A program made the translations under genes and the position numbers. Positions 16,384 to 27,238 of a stretch of 64,000 bases of DNA are shown piece by piece (the stretch's first letter is position 1; each line of letters opens with the position of its first letter). The notes below the pieces were generated by a model. The model did not search any database, was not told where the DNA came from, and worked only from the letters and a program-made list of their open reading frames with translations. The DNA is from Pseudomonas sp. GV085 (GTDB lineage Bacteria > Pseudomonadota > Gammaproteobacteria > Pseudomonadales > Pseudomonadaceae): the NCBI RefSeq assembly GCF_003050925.1, contig NZ_QAOV01000004.1, forward strand, positions 1-64,000, read 5' to 3'.

Positions 16384-17359
16384 ACCGACCACCGATGTAC
16401 GCCGATACCACGTCGATTCGACCGTGTCCCAGCTCATAGCTGATTTGTAAGCGTGCCTTTCGATCGAGATGTCGGTCGAGGTGATAGCAACGGCCACCAT
16501 TGATGGGGGCGAGATGGCCAGTGATGTGCTCGTAGCGCTCGCACGCATAAGCGGCTCGTAACTCGTGGAAGCCTTTGAGCTTGTGCTGATGGAGGATGAC
16601 CCGTGCGGGACGAACGACTCCCCGTTGGAAATCGAGGTAGCGTTCATCCGGTGCAAGCAGGTTGCGGCTATCGTCAGGCGAGACCCGTTCGGCAAACTTC
16701 AGTGCGTCACGAATATGATCATCCACCGTAATCCAGCGAGGTGCCGACGCACCTGAGCGACCACCTTTGGTGCCCTCCTGGATGTTGATCTTGCCGTAGT
16801 GTTCGGCCTCACGTTTTAGGCGTGGAAGGTCGGCCAGAATGGCCTCGCGCAAGCGCATACCGGTGGCTCGTGCCAGCTGCGCGATGGCCGCGGCGCGCGG
16901 CATTTGGTGTTCGCAGAGCACTTCGACGATCCGCTTCACGTGTTCGCGGTCTTGGCCTTGCGGCACCGAGCGACGAACACTGGTGCGATGCATTCCCAAC
17001 GCCTTGCTCGGGCTCGGCACTTTCACATACTGATCACCGCGAAGCGCCGCCATGGTTCTGTTCACACTGGACAACCGATTTTGCGCGGTGGCGATGCCGA
17101 TAGCGCCTTGTTCGACTTGCTGCCGCAGATGCCCGGCGTAGTCCAGCAAGGTCTGCCGATCAATTCTTCGTGCATCGTTAAACCCTGGCCCATCCTCCGA
17201 CCGACACCAGCGCACAAACGCCTGCCAGCGATCACTGTGTGCCTTGACCGTGCCGTAATGCCCGCCGCCAAACATATCGCGCAATGCCTGCGGCCCGGCA
17301 TAGCTCAGTTGCCGACCCCATCCAAAATTGCGCCCATCCCGTCTACCTACCAATGCCAT
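16376..17359 (-). CDS. Tyrosine recombinase, Integrase_1 (PF12835-like) type
   Basis: This 327-aa recombinase carries the catalytic arginine region (ATGMRLREA), a KGFHELRAAYACERY box (H/R region) and a C-terminal YELGHGRIDVVSAYIGGRYE with the nucleophile tyrosine near the end. The start at 17359 (MALVGRRDGRNFGWG) has AGGAG seven bases upstream; an in-frame TTG two codons earlier is not needed. This family is usual inside integrative elements of Pseudomonas, often as an accessory recombinase distinct from the tRNA-site integrase. The 91-aa gene overlaps its stop. Its specific target is unknown. Confidence 0.85.
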   Translation of the reverse strand: MALVGRRDGRNFGWGRQLSYAGPQALRDMFGGGHYGTVKAHSDRWQAFVRWCRSEDGPGFNDARRIDRQTLLDYAGHLRQQVEQGAIGIATAQNRLSSVNRTMAALRGDQYVKVPSPSKALGMHRTSVRRSVPQGQDREHVKRIVEVLCEHQMPRAAAIAQLARATGMRLREAILADLPRLKREAEHYGKINIQEGTKGGRSGASAPRWITVDDHIRDALKFAERVSPDDSRNLLAPDERYLDFQRGVVRPARVILHQHKLKGFHELRAAYACERYEHITGHLAPINGGRCYHLDRHLDRKARLQISYELGHGRIDVVSAYIGGRYE

Positions 17360-18265
17360 GATCAAACTCCTGTCGAAGCCAAACCTTTAAAACCATCCCC
17401 ACGTCACCCCGCCATGGATGTTGAGTGCTATCAGGGATCAAGGCCCCTGCGACCTGTGAGGGTTGTCCACTCACGCGGGACTGTCGGCTCCTTACGGCCA
17501 AGAGCTTGGGCATCTCATGATCTGGCCTCCTGAACACTTCCGAGGAAGTGGGCGGGTGGAGGCTGCGCTGGCTGACGAGGCCAGTGCCGCGAGATCCTGA
17601 GTCGGGTGAAGGCAGTGAGGCGATGACCGGGGCATGCCTGACTGTCAGTCAGGTGCAGTCCATTCCGTGGGCTGCGGCACCATCATCTGCATCGCTGTTG
17701 CTGGTGACTTCGGTGTTTGTCACGCCGATTGTCACGAGGGGAGATGCCGCAAAGCCTTGTACGAGTTGGGCTGCAGCAGCGGTAGGCGCGTCCGTCTCTT
17801 CCAGGAAGTAAGAGACGGACGCAGGTTGGCGCAGTGGAATGGCCAAGCGGATAGGTTGCTGCAGGGCAGCCGGGTAGGGTGGGTTTTGCCGCAGTAGGCA
17901 AAGCTGAGAAGTAGGCATCCATCACATCGCTGTGACTGTGCGAGCCGCCGGACGCTAATCGCACTTAGGGGAGAACCACCACGGTGTGGCGTAGCCCTGA
18001 AGGTTCTGGCTACCTGGGTTGCTGTCAACGACAGCACTAGCACGATCTTTTCTACACTCGCCGATAGACAGGGTCAAGGCTCGATTTTTCGAGAATTCTG
18101 CGGCTGCGAATGGCGTAAGCCGTCTATGGAAATCCGTGGTTTCTAGAAGACGGTTACGCTGACTTTTAGATTTTTCAAGTGAGGCCCTTCCAAGCAGGGC
18201 GGCTTTGCAGCCCTGCTTGGAAGGGCCCGCGTGGAAGGCAAAGCTGTGGAGATTTCACTGACGTG
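17360..18265. other. Gene-poor region between the two recombinases, with a long hairpin
   Basis: About 900 bases contain only mutually overlapping short frames without motifs. The notable structure is a 17-bp perfect inverted repeat, 18184-18200 with 18210-18226 (GCCCTTCCAAGCAGGGC, 9-nt loop), about 40 bases beyond the integrase stop. It lacks a T run, so it may be a recombination or regulatory structure rather than a simple terminator. An imperfect direct repeat (CGTCTCTT / GAGACGGACG) lies around 17790-17822. Confidence 0.45.
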
Positions 18266-19585
18266 TTAGCGCTGGAATGCGCCACGCTCATCTTCCAAGG
18301 CGCTGATGCCGCCACCGACCGCGTTGACCCCGAGAAGCTCCGAAGACTTACGCGACAGAAACTGATTAACCCGCGTATCAAACTGATCCCGCAGGCTCGC
18401 CGTAATCCCGACCCTGAGCGCATCGAGATAATCGGCATACCACTGCATCATGATCCGCCGTTGCGTCAGGTACAGCGCCTGGTTGTACTCCCCAGCAATG
18501 CCACCCTCGACATGCGCCAGTTGACTTTCAACATGATCCTTCAGCCACCCATGTTCGCGCAGCAGCGTGCTCGCGGTGTGGCGAACGCCATGGCTCACCA
18601 TCCGCCCTTTATAGCCAATCTTGGCAAACACCAGATTGATCGTGTTCTCGCTGATGACGGGCCGTTTCTCACCACTACCCGGAAACAGGTAGCTGCTGCG
18701 TCCAGTGCATTGGTGCAGCTTGATCAGCATCGCGATCAGTTGATGGGGTAGGGGACTGACATAGTCCCGGCGCATCTTCATACGTTCAGCCGGTATGGTC
18801 CACGTCCCTTCTTCAAAATCGATTTCATCCCACGTCGCATACCGAACCATGCCGGGTCGGCTCGCCGTCAGTATTGCCATCCACGAAGCAATCCTCGACG
18901 GCAACCGGCTGGTGGTCTTGCTCAGCGCCTGAAGAAATTCCGGCAGCTCGCTTTCACGCAAATGCGGATAGTGCTCAGGGGAAGGTGGCGCTAACGCGAT
19001 GGCATGAAGTTCTGAAGCCGGATTGTGTTCGCACAACCCCCGCGCAATCGCCTGACTGAAAATCTGCTTGAGCCAGGTCCGAGCCTTGTCTGCCACATTG
19101 AACGCCCCGCGCTTTTCGATGCTGGCCTGCAACTTCGCGCAGTCGGCGCGAGTAATGTGCTCCAGCTGCATCTCGCCGAGTGCCGGTAGCAGATCCTTGT
19201 CGAGGTAGTCGCGAATCTTCTTTAGCGTCGCATGGCTGCGGCCGGAGTCGGCCTTGAACTGATACCAGTACTCCGTAGCTCGCCTGAAGGTGTTGAGTCC
19301 AGCCTCCCGTTGCTGCTGCTTGTCATCTCGGCGTTTGGCTCCAGGATTGGTCCCTTCCTTGAGCAGCTTGCGGCATTCGGCAGCTCGTTCGCGAGCTTCC
19401 TGCAAGGAGATGCTCGGGTAGACGCCCAATGACATGCGTGCCGGGCGACCATGATACGAATAGCGGAAATGCCAGTACTTGTGGCCGTTCGGCTGGACTA
19501 GAAGGGCAAGACCCGAACTATCACTCAGCGTGTATTGCTTGTCGGCAGGCTTGGACGCTTTGACTTGCAAGGCAGTGAGGGGCAT
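18266..19585 (-). CDS. P4-type tyrosine integrase of the tRNA-Leu island
   Basis: This 439-aa integrase has the DUF4102 arm-binding N-terminus (MPLTALQVKASKPADKQYTL, SLGVYPSISLQEARERA), a central core-binding region and a catalytic domain with ASRPGMVR (Arg), SHGVRHTAS (HxxR), LAHVEGG (His) and the tyrosine in GEYNQALY. The start at 19585 is set by an ideal GGAGGTG eight bases upstream; the frame is open further but without a ribosome-binding site. It lies 163 bases from the 3' end of tRNA-Leu, in the orientation typical of P4-like elements, and is the enzyme expected to have created the duplicate at 4026. All catalytic residues are present, so it should be active. Confidence 0.93.
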   Translation of the reverse strand: MPLTALQVKASKPADKQYTLSDSSGLALLVQPNGHKYWHFRYSYHGRPARMSLGVYPSISLQEARERAAECRKLLKEGTNPGAKRRDDKQQQREAGLNTFRRATEYWYQFKADSGRSHATLKKIRDYLDKDLLPALGEMQLEHITRADCAKLQASIEKRGAFNVADKARTWLKQIFSQAIARGLCEHNPASELHAIALAPPSPEHYPHLRESELPEFLQALSKTTSRLPSRIASWMAILTASRPGMVRYATWDEIDFEEGTWTIPAERMKMRRDYVSPLPHQLIAMLIKLHQCTGRSSYLFPGSGEKRPVISENTINLVFAKIGYKGRMVSHGVRHTASTLLREHGWLKDHVESQLAHVEGGIAGEYNQALYLTQRRIMMQWYADYLDALRVGITASLRDQFDTRVNQFLSRKSSELLGVNAVGGGISALEDERGAFQR

Positions 19586-19680
19586 GGCTGTACACCTCCG
19601 GTTCTCGAACTGGAATCTGTACAGAAAATGTACCAAAAAGAGGCTGGCTTGCAAGGGGCGGGGGTGGAACCCCAGAGACC

Positions 19681-19703
19681 AAAAAGCCCGCAATTAGCGG
19701 GCT
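19681..19703 (-). terminator. Terminator behind tRNA-Leu, supplied by the island
   Basis: On the minus strand AGCCCGC/GCGGGCT (7 bp, 5-nt loop) is followed by five T. It lies about 45 bases beyond the CCA end and so ends tRNA-Leu transcription, replacing the original terminator now found at 3988-4016. Confidence 0.75.
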
Positions 19704-19748
19704 CTAGGGGTGTTGCGTAGACGCTGGTAGTCGTCTATGTACTGCAAA

Positions 19749-19833
19749 TGGTGCCCCGAGGGAGACTCGAACTCCCACTCCTTTCGAAAACGGATTTTGA
19801 ATCCGCCGCGTCTACCAATTCCGCCATCAGGGC
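19749..19833 (-). tRNA. tRNA-Leu (anticodon CAA)
   Basis: This is a class II tRNA of 85 nt with an encoded CCA end. The acceptor GCCCTGA pairs with TCGGGGC. The anticodon stem GCGGA/TCCGT carries the loop TTCAAAA, giving anticodon CAA at 19797-19799. There is a long variable arm, and the T arm GGGAG-TTCGAGT-CTCCC is intact. Its 3' end is the integration site of the island, and the reconstructed tRNA is complete. It lies about 110 bases upstream of queA on the opposite strand. Confidence 0.95.
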
Positions 19834-19941
19834 TCAATGGCGGCGAAGTATAGAGATGAGATAACCGCTGGTCAATCAGGTACATGGAGAATTTTTGATA
19901 TTTCCGCTAGACTTCCCGGCCCTGCTAGACGACACCCCATC

Positions 19942-22121
<2,180 letters not shown>

Positions 22122-22164
22122 GTTTTCTGACCCCAAGATTCAACATTTGCAACTGGAGTGCTAA

Positions 22165-22500
22165 ATGAGCTTTTTTATCTCTAATGCCATGGCTGACGCC
22201 GCTGCACCTGCTGCGGGCCCAATGGGTGGCGGTTTCGAGTGGATTTTCCTGGTCGGTTTCCTGGTCATCTTCTACCTGATGATCTGGCGTCCACAGGCCA
22301 AGCGCGCCAAAGAGCAGAAAAACCTGCTGAGCAGCCTGCAGAAGGGCGACGAAGTTGTGACCACCGGCGGCATCGCCGGCAAGATCACTAAAGTGGCCGA
22401 CGATTTCGTCGTTCTGGAAGTTTCCGACACCGTCGAAATGAAATTCCAGAAAGGCGCCATTGCCGCCACGCTGCCAAAAGGCACGCTCAAAGCGATCTAA
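22165..22500 (+). CDS. yajC: Sec translocase accessory subunit YajC
   Basis: This 111-aa inner-membrane protein has one membrane segment (about 24-42, WIFLVGFLVIFYLMIW) followed by RPQAKRAKEQKNLLSSLQKG and a beta-rich cytoplasmic tail with DEVVTTGGIAGKI. YajC associates with SecD-SecF in the holotranslocon and its exact job is debated. GGAGTG precedes the ATG. It sits between tgt and secD, the standard position. Confidence 0.96.
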   Translation: MSFFISNAMADAAAPAAGPMGGGFEWIFLVGFLVIFYLMIWRPQAKRAKEQKNLLSSLQKGDEVVTTGGIAGKITKVADDFVVLEVSDTVEMKFQKGAIAATLPKGTLKAI

Positions 22501-22564
22501 GTTTCAACTTCATCTTCAATCGACGGGGCGCGCAAGGCGCCCCGCGTCATAAACGGGCGGCGTG

Positions 22565-24433
22565 ATGCTGAACAAATATCCTCTGTGGAAATACATTCTG
22601 ATCCTGGCGGTGCTGGCGGTCGGTCTGATTTATTCCGCTCCCAATCTTTATCCTGATGACCCGGCCATTCAGGTCAGCGGTGCCAGCACGGCGCTGCAGG
22701 TCAATCAGGCTGATCTGGACCGTGTGAGCGCTGCGCTCAAGGAATCCGGGATCAACGTCAAGGCTGCCACGCTGGCTGCCGGCGGCAAGGGCGGGCTGAT
22801 TCGCCTGACCAAGGCTGAAGACCAGCTGCCGGCCAAGGACGTCGTGCGCAAGGCATTGGGTGATGACTACGTCGTTGCATTGAACCTGGCACAAACCACC
22901 CCGCAATGGCTGCGCAACCTCGCTGCGCACCCGATGAAGCTGGGTCTGGACTTGTCCGGTGGTGTGCACTTCCTGCTGGAAGTGGACATGGAAAAAGCCC
23001 TCGATGCACGCCTGAAAGTCTACGAAGGCGACGTCAAGAGCCTGCTGCGTAAAGAGAAGCTGCGCTATCGCAGCCTGCCGCAACTGGGCGGTGCCATCCA
23101 GCTGGGCTTCGCTGATGAAGACAGCCGCGAACAGGCTCGTTCGATCATCCGCAAGAACTTCAACGATTTCGACATTGTTCCGGCCGACCTCAATGGTCAA
23201 CCGGTGCTGCGTCTGGCGATGACCCCGGCCAAGCTGGCGGAAATCCGTGAATACTCCATCAAGCAGAACTTGACCACGGTGCGTAACCGCGTCAACGAGC
23301 TGGGTGTTGCCGAACCGATCGTTCAGCGCCAGGGCGCCAACCGCATCGTGGTTGAGCTGCCGGGCGTGCAGGACACCGCCGAAGCCAAGCGTATCCTCGG
23401 CAAGACGGCCAACCTGGAGTTCCGTCTGGCTGCTGAGCCGGGTGCTTCGAAAGCCACTTCCGAGGAATTCGAGTTCCGTGAGGGCAAGCGTCCTCCTGCG
23501 CTGATCGAGCGTGGCCTGATCATCACCGGTGACCAGGTGACCGACGCCAAGGCTGGCTTCGGCGAGCATGGCACACCGGAAGTGAACATCCGTCTGGATG
23601 GTCACGGCGGCGAGTTGATGAACCGTGCGACCCGTTCGAACGTCGGTCGCAGCATGGCGGTGATCTTCATCGAGCAACGTCCGATCACCACTTACACCAA
23701 GCAGATGGTCAACGGCGTCGAGAAAGACGTACCGGTTCAGACTTTCAAGGAAGAGAAGAAGATCATCAGCCTGGCGACCATTCAGTCGCCGCTGGGTGCG
23801 CAGTTCCGCATTACCGGCCTGAACGGTCAGGGCGAATCGTCCGAACTGGCGCTGCTGCTGCGTGCCGGTGGTCTGGCTGCACCGATGTACTTCGCTGAAG
23901 AACGCACCATCGGCCCAAGCCTGGGTGCCGACAACATCACCAAGGGTATCGATGCATCGCTGTGGGGCATGCTGTTCGTCTCGCTGTTCATCATGGCCAT
24001 CTACCGCTTCTTCGGCCTGATCGCCACCGTCGCTCTGGCGGTGAACATGGTGATGCTGCTGGCCCTGATGTCGCTGCTGGGTGCAACGCTGACCCTGCCG
24101 GGTATCGCCGGTATCGTGTTGACCATGGGTATGGCGGTCGACGCCAACGTGCTGATCTTCTCGCGGATCCGTGAAGAGATCGCCGCCGGCATGACCGTGC
24201 AGCGCGCAATCAACGAAGGCTTCGGCCGGGCATTCACCGCGATTCTCGACGCCAACCTGACCACCTTGCTGGTCGGCGGCATCCTCTTTGCCATGGGCAC
24301 CGGCCCGGTCAAGGGCTTCGCAGTGACCATGTCCCTCGGGATCTTTACCTCGATGTTCACGGCCATCATGGTGACCCGCGCGATGGTCAACCTGATCTTC
24401 GGCGGTCGTGACTTCAAGAAGTTGTGGATTTAA
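22565..24433 (+). CDS. secD: Protein translocase subunit SecD
   Basis: This 622-aa RND-type membrane protein uses the proton gradient with SecF to pull exported proteins out of the SecYEG channel. A membrane segment (about 8-26) precedes a large periplasmic region containing LGLDLSGGVHFLLEVD and VVELPGVQDTAEAKRILG. Five more membrane segments follow from about 450, with MAVDANVLIFSRIREE. I start at ATG 22565 (MLNKYPLWKY); a GTG sits directly before it. secF follows after nine bases. Confidence 0.97.
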   Translation: MLNKYPLWKYILILAVLAVGLIYSAPNLYPDDPAIQVSGASTALQVNQADLDRVSAALKESGINVKAATLAAGGKGGLIRLTKAEDQLPAKDVVRKALGDDYVVALNLAQTTPQWLRNLAAHPMKLGLDLSGGVHFLLEVDMEKALDARLKVYEGDVKSLLRKEKLRYRSLPQLGGAIQLGFADEDSREQARSIIRKNFNDFDIVPADLNGQPVLRLAMTPAKLAEIREYSIKQNLTTVRNRVNELGVAEPIVQRQGANRIVVELPGVQDTAEAKRILGKTANLEFRLAAEPGASKATSEEFEFREGKRPPALIERGLIITGDQVTDAKAGFGEHGTPEVNIRLDGHGGELMNRATRSNVGRSMAVIFIEQRPITTYTKQMVNGVEKDVPVQTFKEEKKIISLATIQSPLGAQFRITGLNGQGESSELALLLRAGGLAAPMYFAEERTIGPSLGADNITKGIDASLWGMLFVSLFIMAIYRFFGLIATVALAVNMVMLLALMSLLGATLTLPGIAGIVLTMGMAVDANVLIFSRIREEIAAGMTVQRAINEGFGRAFTAILDANLTTLLVGGILFAMGTGPVKGFAVTMSLGIFTSMFTAIMVTRAMVNLIFGGRDFKKLWI

Positions 24434-24442
24434 GGGGCTGCC

Positions 24443-25357
24443 ATGTTACGTACAATCAACTTCATGGGCGTTCGCAACTTTGCGTTCGGCGTCACATTGT
24501 TCCTTACTGCACTGGCAATATTCAGTGTCTTCCATAAGGGCATGAACTGGGGCCTGGACTTCACCGGCGGTACGCTCATCGAGCTGACCTACGAGCGTCC
24601 AGCCGATGTCACCAAGGTGCGTGAGCAGCTGGTGACCGCGGGTTATCACGAAGCCATCGTGCAGAACTTCGGTGCGACCACCGATTTGCTGGTGCGCATG
24701 CCTGGCGAAGACCCGCAACTGGGTCACCAGGTCGCCGAAGCCTTGCAGAAGGTGGGTGGCGAAAACCCGGCGACGGTCAAGCGAGTCGAGTTCGTCGGCC
24801 CGCAGGTGGGTGAAGAGCTGCGCGACCAGGGCGGCCTCGGCATGCTGATGGCGCTGGGCGGTATCCTGATCTACCTGGCGTTCCGCTTTCAGTGGAAGTT
24901 TGCGGTCGGTGCGATCGTATCCTTGATCCACGACGTGATCGTGACTGTCGGTATCCTGTCGTTCTTCCAGATCACCTTCGACCTGACGGTACTGGCGGCG
25001 GTACTGGCGATCATCGGTTACTCGCTCAACGACACCATCGTGGTATTCGACCGGGTTCGCGAGAACTTCCGTGTACTGCGCAAGGCCAGCCTGATCGAGA
25101 ACATCAACATCTCGACCACGCAAACCCTGCTGCGGACCATGGCGACTTCGATCTCCACCTTGCTGGCGATCGCGGCCCTGCTGTTCTTCGGTGGCGACAA
25201 CCTGTTCGGTTTCTCCATTGCCCTGTTCATCGGTGTTCTGGCGGGTACTTACTCGTCGATCTACATCGCGAACGTGGTGCTGATCTGGCTGAACCTGAGC
25301 ACTGAAGACCTGATTCCTCCGGCCAATACCGAGAAGGAAGTCGACGACCGTCCTTGA
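24443..25357 (+). CDS. secF: Protein translocase subunit SecF
   Basis: This 304-aa partner of SecD has a membrane segment near 15-35, the periplasmic GLDFTGGTLIEL motif, and five membrane segments in the C-terminal half with IIGYSLNDTIVVFDRVRE. The length is usual for separate SecF. It is the last gene of the queA-tgt-yajC-secD-secF operon; a strong terminator follows at 25388. Confidence 0.97.
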   Translation: MLRTINFMGVRNFAFGVTLFLTALAIFSVFHKGMNWGLDFTGGTLIELTYERPADVTKVREQLVTAGYHEAIVQNFGATTDLLVRMPGEDPQLGHQVAEALQKVGGENPATVKRVEFVGPQVGEELRDQGGLGMLMALGGILIYLAFRFQWKFAVGAIVSLIHDVIVTVGILSFFQITFDLTVLAAVLAIIGYSLNDTIVVFDRVRENFRVLRKASLIENINISTTQTLLRTMATSISTLLAIAALLFFGGDNLFGFSIALFIGVLAGTYSSIYIANVVLIWLNLSTEDLIPPANTEKEVDDRP

Positions 25358-25387
25358 GGGAGCATTCCTTGAGCGGTGTCATCCAAA

Positions 25388-25417
25388 AAGGCGCGAGTTG
25401 AACTCGCGCCTTTTTTT
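25388..25417 (+). terminator. Terminator after secF
   Basis: AAGGCGCGAGTT pairs with AACTCGCGCCTT around a very short loop and is followed by seven T. It ends the queA-secF operon. Confidence 0.9.
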
Positions 25418-25477
25418 GTGCTCCAAGGCTGGGAGAAGCGCGGACACGTTCCGCATGTGATGGTCCAGGAGGTTCAT

Positions 25478-26026
25478 GTGAACAAGTCGATGCTGGTTGG
25501 TGCTGTACTGGGTGCTGTCGGTGTAACTGCCGGGGGTGCTGTGGCCACCTACAGCCTGGTTAAAAGCGGCCCGGAGTACGCACAAGTACTCGCCGTTGAG
25601 CCGGTCAAGACACAAATCAAGACTCCACGTGAAGTGTGCAAGGATGTAACGGTCACCCGGCAGGCGCCGGTGAAAGATCAACATCAGATCGCCGGTACGG
25701 TGGTCGGTGCATTGGCAGGTGGTCTGCTGGGTAACCAGGTTGGTGGTGGTACCGGCAAGAAGATCGCCACGGTCGCGGGCGCTGTCGGTGGTGGTTATGC
25801 CGGCAACAAGGTGCAGGAAGGCATGCAAGAGCGTGATACCTACACCACCACCCAGACCCGCTGTAACACCGTTAACGACATCAGTGACAAGGTTGTAGGT
25901 TACGACGTGCAGTATTCGCTGGATGGCAAGGAGGGCAAGGTGCGCATGGATCGTGATCCAGGCAACCAGATTCCGGTGGATAAGGAAGGCAAGCTGATCT
26001 TGTCGGAGAATCAGGCGGCTCAGTGA
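25478..26026 (+). CDS. Glycine-zipper 2TM-domain membrane protein
   Basis: This is a 182-aa protein. The GTG at 25478 has AGGAGG six bases upstream and gives MNKSMLVGAVLGAVGVTAGG, a signal-anchor or signal peptide. The central part (about 74-110: GTVVGALAGGLLGNQVGGGT, then AGAVGGGYAGNKVQ) is the Rick_17kDa/glycine-zipper 2TM pattern of outer-membrane and periplasmic proteins of the SlyB kind. There is no lipobox cysteine at the leader; Cys residues at the PREVCKD and TRCNTV positions may form a disulphide. The role is unknown, generally linked to envelope integrity. It is a single gene between two terminators. Confidence 0.85.
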   Translation: MNKSMLVGAVLGAVGVTAGGAVATYSLVKSGPEYAQVLAVEPVKTQIKTPREVCKDVTVTRQAPVKDQHQIAGTVVGALAGGLLGNQVGGGTGKKIATVAGAVGGGYAGNKVQEGMQERDTYTTTQTRCNTVNDISDKVVGYDVQYSLDGKEGKVRMDRDPGNQIPVDKEGKLILSENQAAQ

Positions 26027-26049
26027 TCTGCTGATGCCGGATTAAAAAG

Positions 26050-26075
26050 AAGCACCCTGCGGGGTGCTTTTTTTT
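26050..26075 (+). terminator. Terminator after the glycine-zipper gene
   Basis: AGCACCC/GGGTGCT with a 4-nt loop is followed by eight T, 20 bases beyond the stop codon. Confidence 0.9.
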
Positions 26076-26107
26076 GTGCCTGCCATTTCTGCACCGCCAC
26101 CAATCCC

Positions 26108-26207
26108 TGTAGGAGCGAGCTTGCTCGCGAAGAACCCAAAGGCACCGCGTTCATCCAGAATGCCCGCGTTATCGTTGACGACCATCGCGAGCGAGCTCGC
26201 TCCTACA
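26108..26207. repeat. REPIN, GTAGGAGCGAGC family
   Basis: TGTAGGAGCGAGCTTGCTCG at the left and its near inverse CGAGCGAGCTCGCTCCTACA at the right frame about 55 bases of spacer. Related pairs occur at 54186, 61217 and 62812. It lies between convergent genes. Confidence 0.9.
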
Positions 26208-26232
26208 GTATTTCGGATCGAATTGCGGGCAT

Positions 26233-26257
26233 AAAAAAGCACCCCGAAGGGTGCTTT
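26233..26257 (-). terminator. Terminator after suhB
   Basis: On the minus strand AAAGCACCC/GGGTGCTTT with a 4-nt loop is followed by six T, about 17 bases beyond the suhB stop. Confidence 0.88.
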
Positions 26258-26273
26258 CTCTGTCGCTGGAAGC

Positions 26274-27092
26274 TTAGCGCTTCAGCGAGGCTGGCAGGTG
26301 CGGCTGGATCGCCGTCAAAACTGCCTTGAAGCATTTGGTGTTGCCGGCAACGACGTGGCCTTTCTCAAGGAAGTCGTGACCGCCGGTGAAGTCGCTCACC
26401 AGGCCGCCAGCTTCCTGGATCAGCAGGGCACCAGCAGCCATGTCCCACTCGGACAGGCCCGACTCCCAGAAGGCGTCGAAACGGCCGGCGGCCACGTAGG
26501 CCAGGTCCAGGCTCGCCGAACCTGCGCGGCGGATGCCGGCGGTCTGGCCAACCAGGGCGCGGAACATGCCCAGGTAGTTGTCGAGGTTGTCCATCTGGTC
26601 GTCACGGAACGGGAAGCCGGTACCCAGCAGGGCGCCGTCCAGGCTGGTGCGGCCGCTGACGCGCAGGCGACGACCGTTCAGTTGAGCGCCGCGACCACGG
26701 CTGGCGGTGAATTCTTCCTGGCGAACCGGGTCCAGGACAACAGCGTGCTCAAGACGACCGCGGTATTTGCAGGCGATGCTGACAGCGAAATGAGGAATGC
26801 CGCGCAGGAAGTTGGTGGTGCCGTCCAGCGGATCGATGATCCACAGGTACTCTTCGCCTTCGATGCCGGTGCCGGCGTGCATGCCGGTCTCTTCACCCAG
26901 GATCGAGTGATTCGGGTAGGCCTTGCGCAGGGCGTCGATGATTTTCTGTTCGGCGGCGCGATCCACCTCGGATACGTAATCCTTGGCGTCTTTTTCGTCG
27001 ACCTTGATGGTATCCAGGCGCTCGATGGAGCGGAAGATCAATTCACTGGCGCTGCGGGCGGCGCGCAGCGCGATATTCAGCATGGGCTGCAT
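26274..27092 (-). CDS. suhB: Inositol-1-monophosphatase family protein SuhB
   Basis: This 272-aa magnesium-dependent phosphatase carries the metal-site motifs ILGEETG (about 64-70), IIDPLDGTTNF (about 85-95) and SEWDMAAGALL near 220. In Escherichia coli SuhB also binds the transcription antitermination complex on rRNA operons; in Pseudomonas aeruginosa it affects virulence regulation. ATG at 27092 gives MQPMLNIALRAARSA. It is divergent from trmJ, sharing about 145 bases of promoter region, and is followed by a strong terminator. Confidence 0.96.
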   Translation of the reverse strand: MQPMLNIALRAARSASELIFRSIERLDTIKVDEKDAKDYVSEVDRAAEQKIIDALRKAYPNHSILGEETGMHAGTGIEGEEYLWIIDPLDGTTNFLRGIPHFAVSIACKYRGRLEHAVVLDPVRQEEFTASRGRGAQLNGRRLRVSGRTSLDGALLGTGFPFRDDQMDNLDNYLGMFRALVGQTAGIRRAGSASLDLAYVAAGRFDAFWESGLSEWDMAAGALLIQEAGGLVSDFTGGHDFLEKGHVVAGNTKCFKAVLTAIQPHLPASLKR

Positions 27093-27238
27093 GGATGTGT
27101 CACCTAAGGTTGTTAAAGAAAGCCGGGCATTCTATCAGAAAGTTTCTACAGGAGAAGGACGACGTTCGCTTTCATGGCTTAACGGTTGCTACAGCTGTAA
27201 GATTCGGCTCCCGATTATTGTGTTCGAGAGCGCCTCCC

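Larger units (their letters stand above)
4026..19771. mobile_element. Integrative genomic island in the 3' end of tRNA-Leu(CAA), about 15.7 kb
   Basis: The ends are the tRNA 3' fragment at 4026-4047 and the intact tRNA 3' end at 19749-19771. A P4-type tyrosine integrase is the gene nearest the tRNA. A second recombinase (Integrase_1 type) lies inside. The cargo is a DUF1254 lipoprotein, a guanidino/polyamine cassette with its regulator, and a primase-like/helicase fusion. There are no relaxase, coupling protein, mating-pair or phage structural genes, so on this sequence the element could excise but would need a helper for transfer. The att boundaries are seen; mobility is inferred. Confidence 0.75.

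Noticed and set aside
17548..18043. Cluster of 87-103-aa frames between the two recombinases
   Set aside because: The frames overlap each other on both strands and none has a motif, signal or ribosome-binding site.
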